64,000 nt of DNA from Terriglobus albidus (GCF_025685425.1 NZ_JAGTAS010000051.1:124001-188000); one strand, 5' to 3'. Numbered from the stretch's first letter, positions 15,798 through 26,800 are shown. The notes: a model not told the origin generated them from the letters alone. Numbers and translations are program-made.

Positions 15798-16078
15798 GCG
15801 CGGAACGCGCGCACTGGGTGGGAGAAGCGGGCTTCAGTCCGCTGGTATGAGGTTTGTAGATAGTTGGGCTTTTAGCCCTGGGCATTGTTTGGATCGATAG
15901 AAAGGCCCAGGGCTAAAGCCCATTTCTTTATGTGGCCGGTAAACCGTGGGCTGAAGCCCACGGCTCCCACCCGGTTCGCGCGGAGCGCGAACATCCCAGG
16001 TCCCCCGAGGGACCTGTTTACCCCAACGAACGAGTTCGTTGGGAACCCCGGCCTGGGGCACTCGGTATATCGACTCCA
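15796..16078. repeat. Composite palindromic repeat block
   Basis: GCGGGCTTCAGTCCGC, the GGGCTTTTAGCCCTGG / CCAGGGCTAAAGCCC pair, CGTGGGCTGAAGCCCACG, TTCGCGC-GGA-GCGCGAA (15976-15992), GGTCCC-CCGA-GGGACC and CCCCAACGAACGAGTTCGTT follow in order up to the end of the beta-helix protein gene. It closely resembles 3188-3410 and 40205-40550. Confidence 0.8.
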
Positions 16079-17812
16079 CTACTGTGTGGGATAGTCCGTG
16101 ACTTTGGGTTCGATGCGGGGTGGTTGGCCTGCGGAGCTGGTTCTGGTGCTGCCGCCGGTCTGGTTGATGACGTTCAGGATGGCGCCTTTGTCCAATAGCG
16201 CTACCGTGATCATGTGGTGGAACTTTACGCCCCGGGTGTCGGGGACTTCGATGGCGCGGTCCAGCACCACATCGGGATAGCGGAAGACGCTGTAGATGCC
16301 GAGGCCCCAGGCTTCGTGTTCGCGGACGTTGTCCGCCACCTTGTACGAGGCCCAGCCCTTGGCGCCTTTTTCATCGGTCCACTGTTGTTGTGTTGGAGGG
16401 TCGTAGGGAATCTCGGATTGGTAGAAGTAGGTGCGGCCGCGCTCGCCTGCCCAGAGCACCTGGTACTTCTGGTGATGCTCGACGAAGAGGCCGTAGATGG
16501 TAACGTCGTTGCCGTGCACGACCAGGCCGTAGTTGCTCTGGTTCTTGTCCCAGCCGACGTTGTGGCCGTGGTCGGCGCGCCAGATCCAGGTGTGGTCGAC
16601 GATGGTGTCGTTGCTGTCGATCACAAGGTTCGCGTCGGTGCGGCCTTCGCCGGCTCCGCCTACGCGGAAGAAGACATCGTGCAGTGAGATGGGGTTGGTC
16701 TTATGGCGCAGCTTGCTGCCTTGCGTCCCTACATGCAGCAGCGAAGGAGAAGCGACCGTGCCCGCATCGAACAACAGGCCGGAGACCGTAACGCCATCGA
16801 CATCGGCCACCGTAATCGCTTCCGTTCCGTGTACCGGACGCAGTGTGGCGAAGCCCAGGCCGAGCACGATGGTGTTGGCTTTACGGATGTGAATGGGTGC
16901 GTTGAGATCGTAGTTGCCGGGGAGCAGCAGCAGGTCTTTGCCCTTGTCGAGCGCGGCATTGATGGTGACATCAGTATCGCGGTCAGGACGAGCGATGTAG
17001 AAGTGCGAGAGAGGTACTGTGCGCCCTGCGGTTGAGCCCTGCTTCCAGGTGATGCCGGAGGAGTTCTCTCGGATGTTCGGCACACGCACGCTGAAGTTGC
17101 CCTTGCCATCGACCTGCAGGAAGGGCTTTTCGCGGACGATGGGCACGGTGGCGACGTTGGTGAACGGAGGCTTGGGCCACTCGCCTTCGGGTGCGTGTTC
17201 TGCGCCGACGAAGACCATGTTCCAGTTTGCGCCGGTCCACTGGTTCCACTCGGTGTTGCGCGAGATCCATTGCTGCTGTGTGCCGGAGTCGACCGTGCCA
17301 TCGACCAGTGAGTCTGAGAGCCAGCCGCCGCTGGCCCAGCCGCGTTTCTGGTGCAGCACCATGTTGCCCAGCACATGCATGCGCCGCGCCGCGATGGCCT
17401 GCGAGACCGCCCACTGCATCGTGCCTCCGGCGGGCACTACCGAGAAGCCCTCGACGCCCCGCCAGAAGGTGGTGGTAGCGTTGTTGTTTTTGGATGCTGC
17501 GTCGGCATGCACATCACCGGTGACACGGACATCGTCAGGGTTCGCTCCCAGGCCGAGGACCTGAGTGTAGAAGCCCACGGGAATATCGAGGTTGTACTTG
17601 CCCGGCATCAGCAGGAAGGCGTAGCGCGAGCTGCCGAACTCGGCGTGCTGCTGCTCAGCGTAGACCTTGTCGATGGCCTGCTGCATCTCGTCATGGCTCA
17701 TCGACGGAGTGAAGAGCTTTACGTTTGGACCAAAGTCGGGAGACTTCTGCTGCGCTACTGCTACGGCAGAGACAAAACCCAGTACTGCACCTGCAACTAC
17801 TCGCATCTTCAT
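16079..17812 (-). CDS. Secreted right-handed beta-helix protein, putative polysaccharide-active enzyme
   Basis: A 577-residue exported protein with a signal peptide ending AVAVA and two regions of parallel beta-helix character (for example LHVLGNMVLHQ-like turns, ANTIVLGLGFATLRPV and VTVSGLLFDAG). Conserved aromatic and acidic residues (TIVDHTWIWRADHGHNVGWD) suggest a carbohydrate-binding cleft. From memory, close relatives carry misleading names such as adenylyl cyclase or coagulation factor 5/8 protein; a glucanase of GH55-like architecture fits the setting better but is unproven. It starts 13 bases after bglX. Confidence 0.75.
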   Translation of the reverse strand: MKMRVVAGAVLGFVSAVAVAQQKSPDFGPNVKLFTPSMSHDEMQQAIDKVYAEQQHAEFGSSRYAFLLMPGKYNLDIPVGFYTQVLGLGANPDDVRVTGDVHADAASKNNNATTTFWRGVEGFSVVPAGGTMQWAVSQAIAARRMHVLGNMVLHQKRGWASGGWLSDSLVDGTVDSGTQQQWISRNTEWNQWTGANWNMVFVGAEHAPEGEWPKPPFTNVATVPIVREKPFLQVDGKGNFSVRVPNIRENSSGITWKQGSTAGRTVPLSHFYIARPDRDTDVTINAALDKGKDLLLLPGNYDLNAPIHIRKANTIVLGLGFATLRPVHGTEAITVADVDGVTVSGLLFDAGTVASPSLLHVGTQGSKLRHKTNPISLHDVFFRVGGAGEGRTDANLVIDSNDTIVDHTWIWRADHGHNVGWDKNQSNYGLVVHGNDVTIYGLFVEHHQKYQVLWAGERGRTYFYQSEIPYDPPTQQQWTDEKGAKGWASYKVADNVREHEAWGLGIYSVFRYPDVVLDRAIEVPDTRGVKFHHMITVALLDKGAILNVINQTGGSTRTSSAGQPPRIEPKVTDYPTQ

Positions 17813-17825
17813 CTGTAACTCGTCC

Positions 17826-20108
17826 TTACTTGCCTGCTGTTAGGTGGAAGCTCTTGTGCTCCGTCGCGGTGGCGTCGAAGCCTGCCCAGAGATCGAACTC
17901 ACCGGGTTCGAGTACGACCTTCTTTGCAACCGGACTCCAATAGGAGAGCTCCTTTGCCGGAATCTCCAGAGCGACGGTCTTGGTCTCGCCCGGAGCCAGC
18001 CATACTTTTTGGAAGGCCTTCAGCTCACGCGCCGGACGCGCGGCGCTGCCGGCGCGCTTATGGGTGTATACCTGCACTACTTGTGCACCCGCAACCTTCG
18101 AGGTGTTCTCTACAATTGCGCGAACGCAAACAGTTCCGTCGGTGCTGACCGAGTCGGCGTCGAGCGTCATGCCCTTCATGCGGATGTCAGCGTAGCTGAG
18201 ACCGTAGCCGAAGGGATAGAGAGGAGCACTGGAAGCATCCCAGTAGCGGTGCTCTGTGTTGTCAGGGTTTTGGGGAAGCGACTGGTAGTAGTAGAGCGGC
18301 TCCTGTCCGGCTTCGCGCGGCCAGGTTACGGGCAGGTGTCCGCTGGGGTTCACCTTGCCGAGCAACAGATTGGCTGCGGCGTGGCCGCCTTCGGTGCCGG
18401 GATACCAGATGTTCAGAATTGCGGGCACGTGCTGTTGCGCCCAGGTGATGTCGAGCGGGCGGCCGGTCATCAGTACCAGAACGACGGGCTTGCCCAGGGC
18501 TACGACTGCCTCTAACAACCTCTCCTGCTCGCCGGGAAGATTGAGCCGCGCACGCGATGCGGCCTCGCCGCTCATGGTCTGCGCTTCGCCTAATACCAGT
18601 ACTGTCGCTTCAGCATTGCGGGCGAGCTCCACTGCGTGTGCGAAGGCTTCGGCTTTGGCCGCACCGGCGGTGAGCGTCGGCTTCTCCGGAATAACCTGTT
18701 CGTCGAAGATGGTGGCGGAGCCGCGCTCGATCTCAACGCCCACGGCAGCATCGATCTTCGTCTGCGGCAGAGAGTCGCGGAGGCCTTCGACCAGCGTGAC
18801 GGTATCGCGCCGATCGCCGTGGATGGCCCACGAGCCCATGGTGTCGAGCTTGCTATCGGCCAGGGGGCCGATGACGGCCAGGCTTTTCAGATTTGTATTC
18901 AGCGGTAAGAGATGGTTCTCGTTCTTGAGAAGCACCGCGGTCTGCTCGGCCGCGGTGCGCGATGCGGTGCGCTCTTCGATCGAAAGCGTCTCCTGCTGAA
19001 ACTTCTTCAGATCGACATAGGGATTCTCGAAGAGGCCCATGCGGTACTTAATCGCGAGGATCGGGCGGACCAGCGCATCGATTTCGGACTCGGGAATTTT
19101 TCCCGACTTTACCGCTGCGGGAATCCACTTGCGGTAGGTTTCACCGGTCATCTCCATGTTCACGCCGGCCTGCACTGCGCGGATCGCGGCGTCTTCCTCA
19201 TCCCTGGCGAAGCCGTGAGTCTTCATGCTGCCGACCGACTCCCAGTCGCTGACGACGAAGCCTTTGAATCCCCACTCATGCCGCAGCACATCGGTCAGCA
19301 GCCACCGGTTGCCGGTTGCGGGAACGCCGTTGAGATTCTGATAGGCGGACATCATAGTCGCCGCGCCTGCATCGACGCCTGCCTTGTAGGGACGCAGGTA
19401 GACGTTCTGCAACTGCTCGTCAGAGATGTTGGTGCTGTCGTAGTCGCGGCCGCCCTCAGCTGCTCCATAGCCAGCGAAGTGTTTTACCGAGACCAGAATG
19501 TGATCGGGAGCACCGGCGTACTTGCCCTGGAAGCCGCGCACCTGCGCCGCGGCCATCTGCTCGCCGAGGTAGGGGTCTTCGCCTGCGCCCTCCATGATGC
19601 GTCCCCAGCGAGCATCGCGGGCGATGTCAACCATGGGAGCGAAGGCCCAGTGGACACCGGCGGCACGCGCCTCACGCGCGGCCATGGACTGCGTGCGCTC
19701 GACCAGCGCGGGATCCCACGAGGAGGCCATCGCCAGCGGCACCGGCATGATGGTGCGGAAGCCGTGAATGACGTCATAGCCGAAGAGGATGGGGATATGC
19801 AGCCGCGATTCCGTCATCGCGATGTGCTGCAGAGCGTTGATGCGTTCGGGATCGGTGAAGAAGAGGAAGCTGCCGATGCCGTTCTTTGCCAGGGCATCGG
19901 CCTTCTCCTTGGGCGTGTACATGGGCTGGCCGGCGGCCTGCTCCATCTGCTCAACCTTTTCTCCCAGCGTCATCTGCCTGAGTAGCGCATCCACTTTCTT
20001 CTGGATCGCGTCGTCCTTTGCGGTTTGTCCAGGCAGACAGGCCGCAAGGGAGAACAGAAGAGCACCGGCGACGGCGCGGGGAAGGCGATGGGGAAGACGG
20101 TTCAGCAT
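17826..20108 (-). CDS. bglX: Periplasmic beta-glucosidase, GH3 family (BglX-type)
   Basis: A 760-residue exported GH3 enzyme that removes terminal beta-linked glucose from oligosaccharides. It has a signal peptide, possibly a lipoprotein-like one (FSLAACLPG). The TIM-barrel domain carries KHFAGYGAAEGGRDYD, and the nucleophile aspartate lies in GFVVSDWESVGS near residue 291. The alpha/beta sandwich domain and a C-terminal fibronectin III-like domain (QVVQVYTHKR) complete the usual BglX order. Spacing of 42 bases after the esterase gene and 13 before the beta-helix gene suggests one operon. Confidence 0.93.
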   Translation of the reverse strand: MLNRLPHRLPRAVAGALLFSLAACLPGQTAKDDAIQKKVDALLRQMTLGEKVEQMEQAAGQPMYTPKEKADALAKNGIGSFLFFTDPERINALQHIAMTESRLHIPILFGYDVIHGFRTIMPVPLAMASSWDPALVERTQSMAAREARAAGVHWAFAPMVDIARDARWGRIMEGAGEDPYLGEQMAAAQVRGFQGKYAGAPDHILVSVKHFAGYGAAEGGRDYDSTNISDEQLQNVYLRPYKAGVDAGAATMMSAYQNLNGVPATGNRWLLTDVLRHEWGFKGFVVSDWESVGSMKTHGFARDEEDAAIRAVQAGVNMEMTGETYRKWIPAAVKSGKIPESEIDALVRPILAIKYRMGLFENPYVDLKKFQQETLSIEERTASRTAAEQTAVLLKNENHLLPLNTNLKSLAVIGPLADSKLDTMGSWAIHGDRRDTVTLVEGLRDSLPQTKIDAAVGVEIERGSATIFDEQVIPEKPTLTAGAAKAEAFAHAVELARNAEATVLVLGEAQTMSGEAASRARLNLPGEQERLLEAVVALGKPVVLVLMTGRPLDITWAQQHVPAILNIWYPGTEGGHAAANLLLGKVNPSGHLPVTWPREAGQEPLYYYQSLPQNPDNTEHRYWDASSAPLYPFGYGLSYADIRMKGMTLDADSVSTDGTVCVRAIVENTSKVAGAQVVQVYTHKRAGSAARPARELKAFQKVWLAPGETKTVALEIPAKELSYWSPVAKKVVLEPGEFDLWAGFDATATEHKSFHLTAGK

Positions 20109-20150
20109 GAGCTCACTTTCTTTTCGTATCCAAGTCTTGAGGGTTAAGGT

Positions 20151-21656
20151 TCACTGCGTGAGCAGGCCGTTCCACAGGGCCAGCTCTTCGGCCTGCGGAC
20201 GCTGCGCGACATGGCTGGGCACGTCGAAGATCATGGTTCTCTGTTTGTCGCTATCGAAAGTTGGCCATGCGGGCGTACCCGGTGCAGCCATGGCTTCGCC
20301 CTTCAGGAAGGCAGTCCACGCCGCGTTCATAGTGTGAGCGAGATCTTTTGCGTTGGCCGCTGCTTCCGGCCCGAGATGATTCCAGGCAAAGCGCAGGTCG
20401 TAGGAGTGGAAGGCCAGCCCCGCGAAGTGTCCTTCCCCGGGGAAGTCGAGGCGGTATAAGTACGTCCGGTTGCCGCCGCTGGAGTGTGCTTCAGCAACGC
20501 GCATGGTGGGCACCCAGTACTCCTCGGCGGTGACGCTGCGGATGCGGCGCATCTCCGGTGAGAGGTTGGGATAGAGCTTCTTATAGGCCTCGTCGATGGG
20601 ATGGAACTTCTCCACCGTCAGATTGCCGAGGTCCTGGCTGTCGGCATCCTTTGCCGGATGTGTGCCGATGAACGAGGCGCTCTCATCGAGGTTGGTGCCG
20701 ATCAACAGGCGCTTGCCGCGTGTCGAGCCTCCGCGAATGGTGGCAAGGGGTGTTTGCGGGATGAGATCGCCGTCGATTTCCACCCGCAGCGGGAAGTGTA
20801 CGGGCGAGGTGCGGATCATGCGCTCTTGAGCGAGGATCAACTCACCGGGTGCAGCCTTGGTGAGCGGGACGCCGTTGCCGACGGCTTTCCATGCTGCTCC
20901 GAACTCATCGGCGATCTGGTTGGCGCGATCCCTGGGCCAGATGCGTTCCGCTCCACCGCTCTCAGAGATCATCTGATGGAAGAGGCCGGTTGCTGAGGGC
21001 ACGCCCATGAGCAGGCAGGTCAGCTTCGCACCTGCCGATTCGCCGCCGATCGTGACCTTGTTCGGATCGCCGCCGAATGCGCCTATGTTCTGCTTGACCC
21101 AGGTGAGTGAGGCGATGAGGTCCCGTACCGCATTGTTGGCCGAGCCGCGATAGCTGTTGCCCAACAGCGGCTCCATATCGAGGAAGCCAAAGACACCGAG
21201 ACGATATGCGACGGTGACGACGATGATGCCGTTCTTCGCGAAGCCGGTTCCGTCGAACATGGGATCGAAGGAGCGGCCGCCGGTGAATCCGCCGCCGTGA
21301 ATCCACACATAAACAGGAAACGGACCTGCACCCTGCGGAGCCCAGATGTTGAGATACAGGCAGTCTTCGCTCAGGCGATGAGTTTTATCCTGCTGGTACG
21401 CAGCGGGAGCAAACTCCGTCGCATTGCGTACCTGCTTCCAGGGAGTGATCGGCTGCGGCGCACGGAAGCGGAGATCGCCAACCGGGGGCTGCGCGAAGGG
21501 AACGCCGCGGAAGACGCGTACTCCCTCGGTCTGCACTCCGCGCAGTGGGCCTGAGGGAGTCTTGACGACGACCTCCGCTTTCTCTTGTGCAGCCGCATAG
21601 CACAGGCCGCCGATAGCCAGTGTGGCCTGTTGAACAAACTCTCTCCGTGTCAGCAT
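20151..21656 (-). CDS. Type B carboxylesterase, exported
   Basis: A 501-residue alpha/beta hydrolase of the carboxylesterase type B family (para-nitrobenzyl esterase group). The N terminus MLTRREFVQQATLAIGGL looks like a Tat signal. The oxyanion-hole motif IHGGGF and the nucleophile motif GGESAGAK (Ser near residue 205) are present, as is the disulfide-type segment SEDCLYLNIWAP. In this setting it might remove ester substituents from polysaccharide or lignocellulose, but the substrate is not shown. It heads a likely operon with the GH3 and beta-helix genes. Confidence 0.9.
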   Translation of the reverse strand: MLTRREFVQQATLAIGGLCYAAAQEKAEVVVKTPSGPLRGVQTEGVRVFRGVPFAQPPVGDLRFRAPQPITPWKQVRNATEFAPAAYQQDKTHRLSEDCLYLNIWAPQGAGPFPVYVWIHGGGFTGGRSFDPMFDGTGFAKNGIIVVTVAYRLGVFGFLDMEPLLGNSYRGSANNAVRDLIASLTWVKQNIGAFGGDPNKVTIGGESAGAKLTCLLMGVPSATGLFHQMISESGGAERIWPRDRANQIADEFGAAWKAVGNGVPLTKAAPGELILAQERMIRTSPVHFPLRVEIDGDLIPQTPLATIRGGSTRGKRLLIGTNLDESASFIGTHPAKDADSQDLGNLTVEKFHPIDEAYKKLYPNLSPEMRRIRSVTAEEYWVPTMRVAEAHSSGGNRTYLYRLDFPGEGHFAGLAFHSYDLRFAWNHLGPEAAANAKDLAHTMNAAWTAFLKGEAMAAPGTPAWPTFDSDKQRTMIFDVPSHVAQRPQAEELALWNGLLTQ

Positions 21657-21749
21657 TGGAAGTGTCCTGAGTTAATTAGTTCGTGACATAAATCATTTAG
21701 AGCTTTTTGCCATCCGAAGCGTTGAAAAGCAGGTCCTTCACTTCACCAC

Positions 21750-22030
21750 CCCAACCAGCAAGCTGGCTGGGGACCCGTTCGTTCAGGATGACAACGTGTA
21801 CGAGAGCAACTTCTGGAACACCATTTGATTACCGCACTATAGTGCGGGCCTTCAGCCCTTGGAGCTCCTATCTACCGCATACCTGGGGCGTTGCCCCAGG
21901 CTGGTATAGAGCGCGCCTTCAGCGCTTATTCTTCGCAGGTCCTTCACTAGAGCCAGCGAACAAAGTTCGTTGGGGACCCCGTTTGTTCAGGATGACAAGA
22001 TTTTTTCTAAGCACTTCAGATTCACCAAGC
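21750..22030. repeat. Composite palindromic repeat block
   Basis: CCAGCAAGCTGG plus GGGGACCC, a GCGGGCCTTCAGCCC block with CCTGGGGCGTTGCCCCAGG and GCGCGCCTTCAGCGC (21840-21928), and GCGAACAAAGTTCGTTGGGG follow each other. The region separates the GH30 gene from the esterase operon. Confidence 0.75.
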
Positions 22031-22041
22031 TAGAACCTCTC

Positions 22042-23445
22042 TTACCAGACGTAGGTTGTGATGGCGCCGGCGGCCAGCGAGGTATGGAAGGTCTTTCCAT
22101 GGAAACGTACGCTGAACTCACGCGCCTCCGCATCCGGGTTGCTGACCAGCAGAACATACTTTCCCTTGGGCGTGCGCAGTGCCACTTCAGCAGGGCAGCT
22201 TCTTTCACACGACGATCCGATACGAACTGAGCCCGGCGGCACAAACTTCGAGGCGTGTGCCGCGGTGTAATGCGCCACCAGGCGCGTGACCTTGTCACCA
22301 TCCAGCGTCAGCGAGCCAGAGCACATCGGGCAGCCTCCGTTGTTGGTGTGCGGCCCGTTCTGCGGATCGGCCGCGAGGTTCCAGAGCAGCACATTGCGGC
22401 TCCAGTTATTCAGCGCCCCGATCACGACGCGCGCGAAGGGACGAGCGATCGGCATTGGTTCTTTTGCCTTGTAGGCGACGACCATCTGCTCGGTGAAGTA
22501 GATGTTCTTCTGTGGAAAGGCATCGTGTACCTGAGTCATGGCGCTGATGTCGCCGAGGTAGAGATGGAAGCCGGAGCCGTCGGTTACGGGCCCGGACTTT
22601 GGATCCTTCAGCACGGTCTCCGGATAGTTGGGATGGTCGCAGTTGTGATCGAAGGCGATGATCCTGGTCTGCAGACCGGCGGCGTGTAGCGCTGGTCCCA
22701 GGTGCTGACCGATAAACTCAGCCTCTTCGTCAGCGGTCATCACCAGGCTGGGTGTGTTCTTCGGGTTCTCCGGCTCGTTCTGCACGGTGAGCGCATCGAT
22801 GGTGATGCCGTGCGCCTTCATGCCCTGGAGATACTTCACCCAGTACTGCGCGTAGACGGGGTAGTACTCCTTCTTGAGGGCTCCGCCTTTGACGTTTTCG
22901 TTGGTCTTCATCCAGGAGGGCGCGGTCCAGGGAGAGGCAAGGATCCTGATCTTCGGATTGATCGCCAGGATTTCTTTCAGGACAGGGATGACGTCCTTCT
23001 CATCCTCGGCGAGCGTGAAGTGCTTCAGCTCTGGATCGGTCTCACCGGCGGGCATATCGTCGTAGGTGTAGACGTAGGCGTTCATATCGGAGGCTCCGAC
23101 GGAGACGCGGAGATAGGACATGCCGATCTGGCCGTCACGCTTGCCGAAGAGCTCATGCAGCAAAGTGCTGCGGGCCCCGGGTGTCATCTTCATGAGAAGC
23201 TGTGCGGAGCCGCCGGTGAGGGCGTGGCCGAAGCCGTCGATGGTTTGGAAATGTTTTGAGTCATCGATGGAAATTGTGGCGCCGGTGGCGGGGGTCCTGG
23301 TCCATTTCAGGTCGGCCTCACGATGCAGGAGGGTGGCGCCATCGCTCGTCGTGAGCCACATCTGTGCGGGCTTTTGGGCATTGATGGTTGCGGCGCTCAG
23401 CGAGAGGGTGAGGATCAGTAGCTTTTGCGTGATTTTGAATCGCAT
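22042..23445 (-). CDS. Secreted GH30 family glycoside hydrolase
   Basis: A 467-residue exported enzyme of family GH30 (glucosylceramidase / endo-beta-1,6-glucanase group). The signal peptide ends INAQ. The (beta/alpha)8 barrel shows TIDGFGHALTGGSAQLL at its start, the acid/base glutamate in TVQNEPENPKN near residue 226 and the nucleophile glutamate in IYFTEQMV near residue 318, followed by the side beta domain. With GH3 next door, attack on beta-1,6- or mixed beta-glucan is a reasonable guess. It stands between repeat blocks and is probably transcribed on its own. Confidence 0.9.
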   Translation of the reverse strand: MRFKITQKLLILTLSLSAATINAQKPAQMWLTTSDGATLLHREADLKWTRTPATGATISIDDSKHFQTIDGFGHALTGGSAQLLMKMTPGARSTLLHELFGKRDGQIGMSYLRVSVGASDMNAYVYTYDDMPAGETDPELKHFTLAEDEKDVIPVLKEILAINPKIRILASPWTAPSWMKTNENVKGGALKKEYYPVYAQYWVKYLQGMKAHGITIDALTVQNEPENPKNTPSLVMTADEEAEFIGQHLGPALHAAGLQTRIIAFDHNCDHPNYPETVLKDPKSGPVTDGSGFHLYLGDISAMTQVHDAFPQKNIYFTEQMVVAYKAKEPMPIARPFARVVIGALNNWSRNVLLWNLAADPQNGPHTNNGGCPMCSGSLTLDGDKVTRLVAHYTAAHASKFVPPGSVRIGSSCERSCPAEVALRTPKGKYVLLVSNPDAEAREFSVRFHGKTFHTSLAAGAITTYVW

Positions 23446-23469
23446 ATCGTTTGTTTTTCAGAACCAGAG

Positions 23470-23720
23470 TGCCGGATTATGGAGCGGGCCTTCAGCCCTT
23501 TAATTCTTTGGGACTGTCTACCTGGGGCGTTGCCCCAGGCTGGTATGGAGCGCGCCTTCAGCGCTTATTCTTGCCAAGCCGTCGCTAATCGATCAGCAAA
23601 CAAGATTCGTTAGAACCAAACCTTTTAGCGTTCCAGCAGACGAGATCGTGAATATCCCACCCATCGCGATATCACCCCAACGAACAAGTTCGTCGGGGTG
23701 AACGTTCGCAACGCTAGGGT
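23470..23720. repeat. Composite palindromic repeat block
   Basis: The GGAGCGGGCCTTCAGCCCTT / CCTGGGGCGTTGCCCCAGG / GCGCGCCTTCAGCGC block (23476-23569) is followed by CCCCAACGAACAAGTTCG with TCGGGG at 23672-23698. It closely matches 21840-21928 and 58965-59050. Confidence 0.8.
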
Positions 23721-23760
23721 GGGTTCGGAGCGCCCTGAATTCGTAACAAAAACAGAGATC

Positions 23761-23793
23761 TAAAAATAAGAGGCGGGTAGTTGCACCCGCCTC
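23761..23793 (-). terminator. Intrinsic terminator of the TonB-dependent receptor gene
   Basis: On the minus strand GAGGCGGGT, a GCAACT loop and ACCCGCCTC are followed by TTATTTTTA. This perfect 9-bp stem with a T-rich tail begins 13 bases after the receptor stop codon. Confidence 0.85.
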
Positions 23794-23806
23794 TCAGGCC
23801 AGGAGA

Positions 23807-26800
23807 CTAGAACGAGAAGCGACCCATGAGCTGGATTGCTCGCCCGCCGACGAACAGGTTGGTTGAGGTGATCTTTCCGAAGTTTCCGTTGGTGATGGAA
23901 GTGTTCGGATTCGCGAAGACCGGGTGGTTCAGTACGTTGGTTGCGTCGGCGCGCAGCTCAAACTTGTACTGCTCCTTGTAGAGGTTGAAGGTCTTGCCGA
24001 GCGAGGTGTTGAAGCTCACCATGCCGGGGCCGTAGACGTTGTTGCGATGGAAGTTGCCGAAGGTTCCGTTCGCAGGGATGATGTATGCCGCGTTGGTGTC
24101 AGGGCCTACCTTCTGGCCGCTCTGGCTGATGTAGGTGGTGTTGAACCAGTGATCGCGGGTGCGATCGCTGAGCGTGGGATTGCCGGCCCAGTTCGGATAC
24201 ATGTTGCCCGAACCGGCATAGGTCTGCGCCAGCGTTGATGGAATGGTGACGGTCATCGGGTTACCCGACTGCAGCACGTAGGTGGTAGAAAGCTGCCATC
24301 CACCGAGGGCCTGATCAACCACGTAGTTGTTGTTCAGGAAGCGCTGTCCCTTGCCGAAGGGAAGCACATAGATCACGTCTCCCTTGAAGGCGTTGCGAAC
24401 ATCGAAGTTCGACGGACCGTAGTTGGCTCCCACGTCGTACGAGTTCTGGTAGGTGGTGGTGCCGTTGCGGCTGCCCCACGCGGATGAGTCAAACTCGTTG
24501 AGGAACTTCGACCACACATAGCTGGCATCGAAGGACAGGCTGTGGGTCAGACGCTTCTGAAGCGTAGCCTGCAGCGAGTTGTAGTTGGCATCGGAGTTGA
24601 AGGTGCTGCCGTTGATGGTGGTGAACTGCGGGAACGGGCGGAACTGCTGATCGTTGACGGCCAGCTTGTCTACGGGCACCTGATTGATATCGCGGCTGAA
24701 GGTCAGGTTGACTGAGCGGCTGCCTACATATGCGAGGCTCGCCTTCATGTCGCTGCCGATCTGCTTCTCGACGGTGATGTTGTACTGGTGGATCTTGGTC
24801 ACCGGCGTATGCTGGTTGGTGAAGTTGACACCCTGTCCGTTGTACGCGCCTGAGTCGGTCGTCGGTCCGATGTACGGGAACTGCGGATTCGCGGCTGACA
24901 GCTTACCGACCGCGGTCTGGCCGTTGCTGGTATCCGACAGCGATCCCTTGAAGCCGAAGGCCGAGCCCTCGTCGCTACCGTAGGTATCCAGGCTCCAGAG
25001 GTAGGCATACAGACCGTAGCCGCCGCGGATCACAAAGCCCGGCTGGTACTGCCAGGCAAAGCCGACGCGCGGAAGAACGGTGTCATAGACGTTGTTCTGC
25101 AACTGCGAGCGTCCGTTTGCCTTGGTGCTCGCGTACCACATGCCGCCCAGCGTGTTGGTGACACTGTTGGTCACGTTGGGATCGAAGGTACGCTGGTTGC
25201 CCTTGGTGTCAGACCAGCCTTCCATGATCTGGTAGCGCAGGCCGAGGTTGACGGTAAGGTTCGGCGTCAGCTTCCAGTCGTCCTGGATGAACATCTGCGG
25301 AGCCTTCTGGCGTCCGGCAAACTCAGGCGTGACCTGTGCTGACCAGCTGTTGATCTGCTCGGTGTAGAGATCGGCCCAGGCATTGCCCGTGGAGGCCTGA
25401 TTGCCGCCTGCCGCCGTCTGGCAGTAGGTGCACTGCGTATACACGCCGGTGAAGCCGAGGGTCGATCCGTTGATGTTGCCGTATGCGGTCGAGTTGTCCT
25501 GGAAGATCATGTACTCGCCGCCGACGTGGAGGATGTGCTTGCCGCGGATCATCGTCACCACGTCCGAAGGATCGTAGTTGTGCTCCTTGTAGGTGAAGGG
25601 CGAGAGCGGCTGGTTGATGCCCGAGTAGGACGAGACGTTGAAGGTCGGAATGATGTCGAACTTCAGGTACGGGAGACCGAGTGACGGTCCAAGGCCGGTG
25701 CCCTGTGTGTCCGGGATAAAGAAGTTGAGCTGGTTGGTGTAGCCCAGACGCGCTTCGTTGATGGTGCGCGAGCTGATGTTCCACACATCGGTGATCTGCG
25801 AGTTGTAGCTGCTGACATCACCGGTCATACAAACCAGCGGGCATCCCAGACCGTTGACGTAACGTGCCGGGTTGTCACGCTCGGTGACCGATCCGGTCAG
25901 ACGGTTCGACGGCGAGATGTCGTAGTCGAAGCGGCCGAAGAAGCGGCTGTAAGGATTGCTGGAGCGGAGGTTGTAGTAGTAGTTGTTCGCCGTAACGCCG
26001 GTCGTCGGGCTGGTGGACGAGTTCGGACCGTTGTAGTTCGCCTTCGGGTACAGCGCCAGCACCTTCGCGGCGGTCGGAGAGATCGGTACCTGGTTGTTCG
26101 CGAACTGGGTGCGCTTGATGTAGGTCTTTCCGCCGACCGTCACCTGCGAGGTGGTCGAAGGATCATAGACCGGAGCCATGCCGGAGAAGTCGCCGCGACG
26201 CATCGCATCGGTGGGTACAGTCTGGTAGCCGGTGCTCGCGCTCAGGCTGATGGTGCGGTCGTAGTTGAAGTAGAAGAACAGGCGGTTCTTTCCACCCAGC
26301 GACTGCGGCAGCCATACCGGTCCGCCGATCGATCCGCCGAAGTCGTGGTAACGGCGATAGGGCTTCGAGGTCTGGTAGAAGCTGCGCGCATTCAGAGCAT
26401 CGTTCTGGAAGTACTCGTAGAGCGCTCCGTGGAAGGTAGAGGTCCCGCCCTTGCTGATCTGGTTCATGATCACACCGCCGGTACCGAACTGCGCGGAGAA
26501 GGCCGAGGTATTGACCTGCACCTCCTGCACCGTCTCGAAGGTCGACACGTCGGCATTGCCGGAGTGCGACAGGGCGGACGAGGCGCCGTCTGCCAGCACA
26601 GCGTTATAGGGCAGGTTGCCATTTACGGAGTAGGCCTGGCCGGTGTTGGTGGTTCCGGAGGTCGAGGTCGCGGTCGCGCCCGGAATTAGCTTGATGAAGT
26701 TCTGCCAGTCCGGCGTGGGGTTCGGCAGCTTCGACAGAACCTTGCTCTCGAGCGTGGTGGACTGCTCGCCGCTCTCAGTCTGGATCAGCGGAACATCTTC

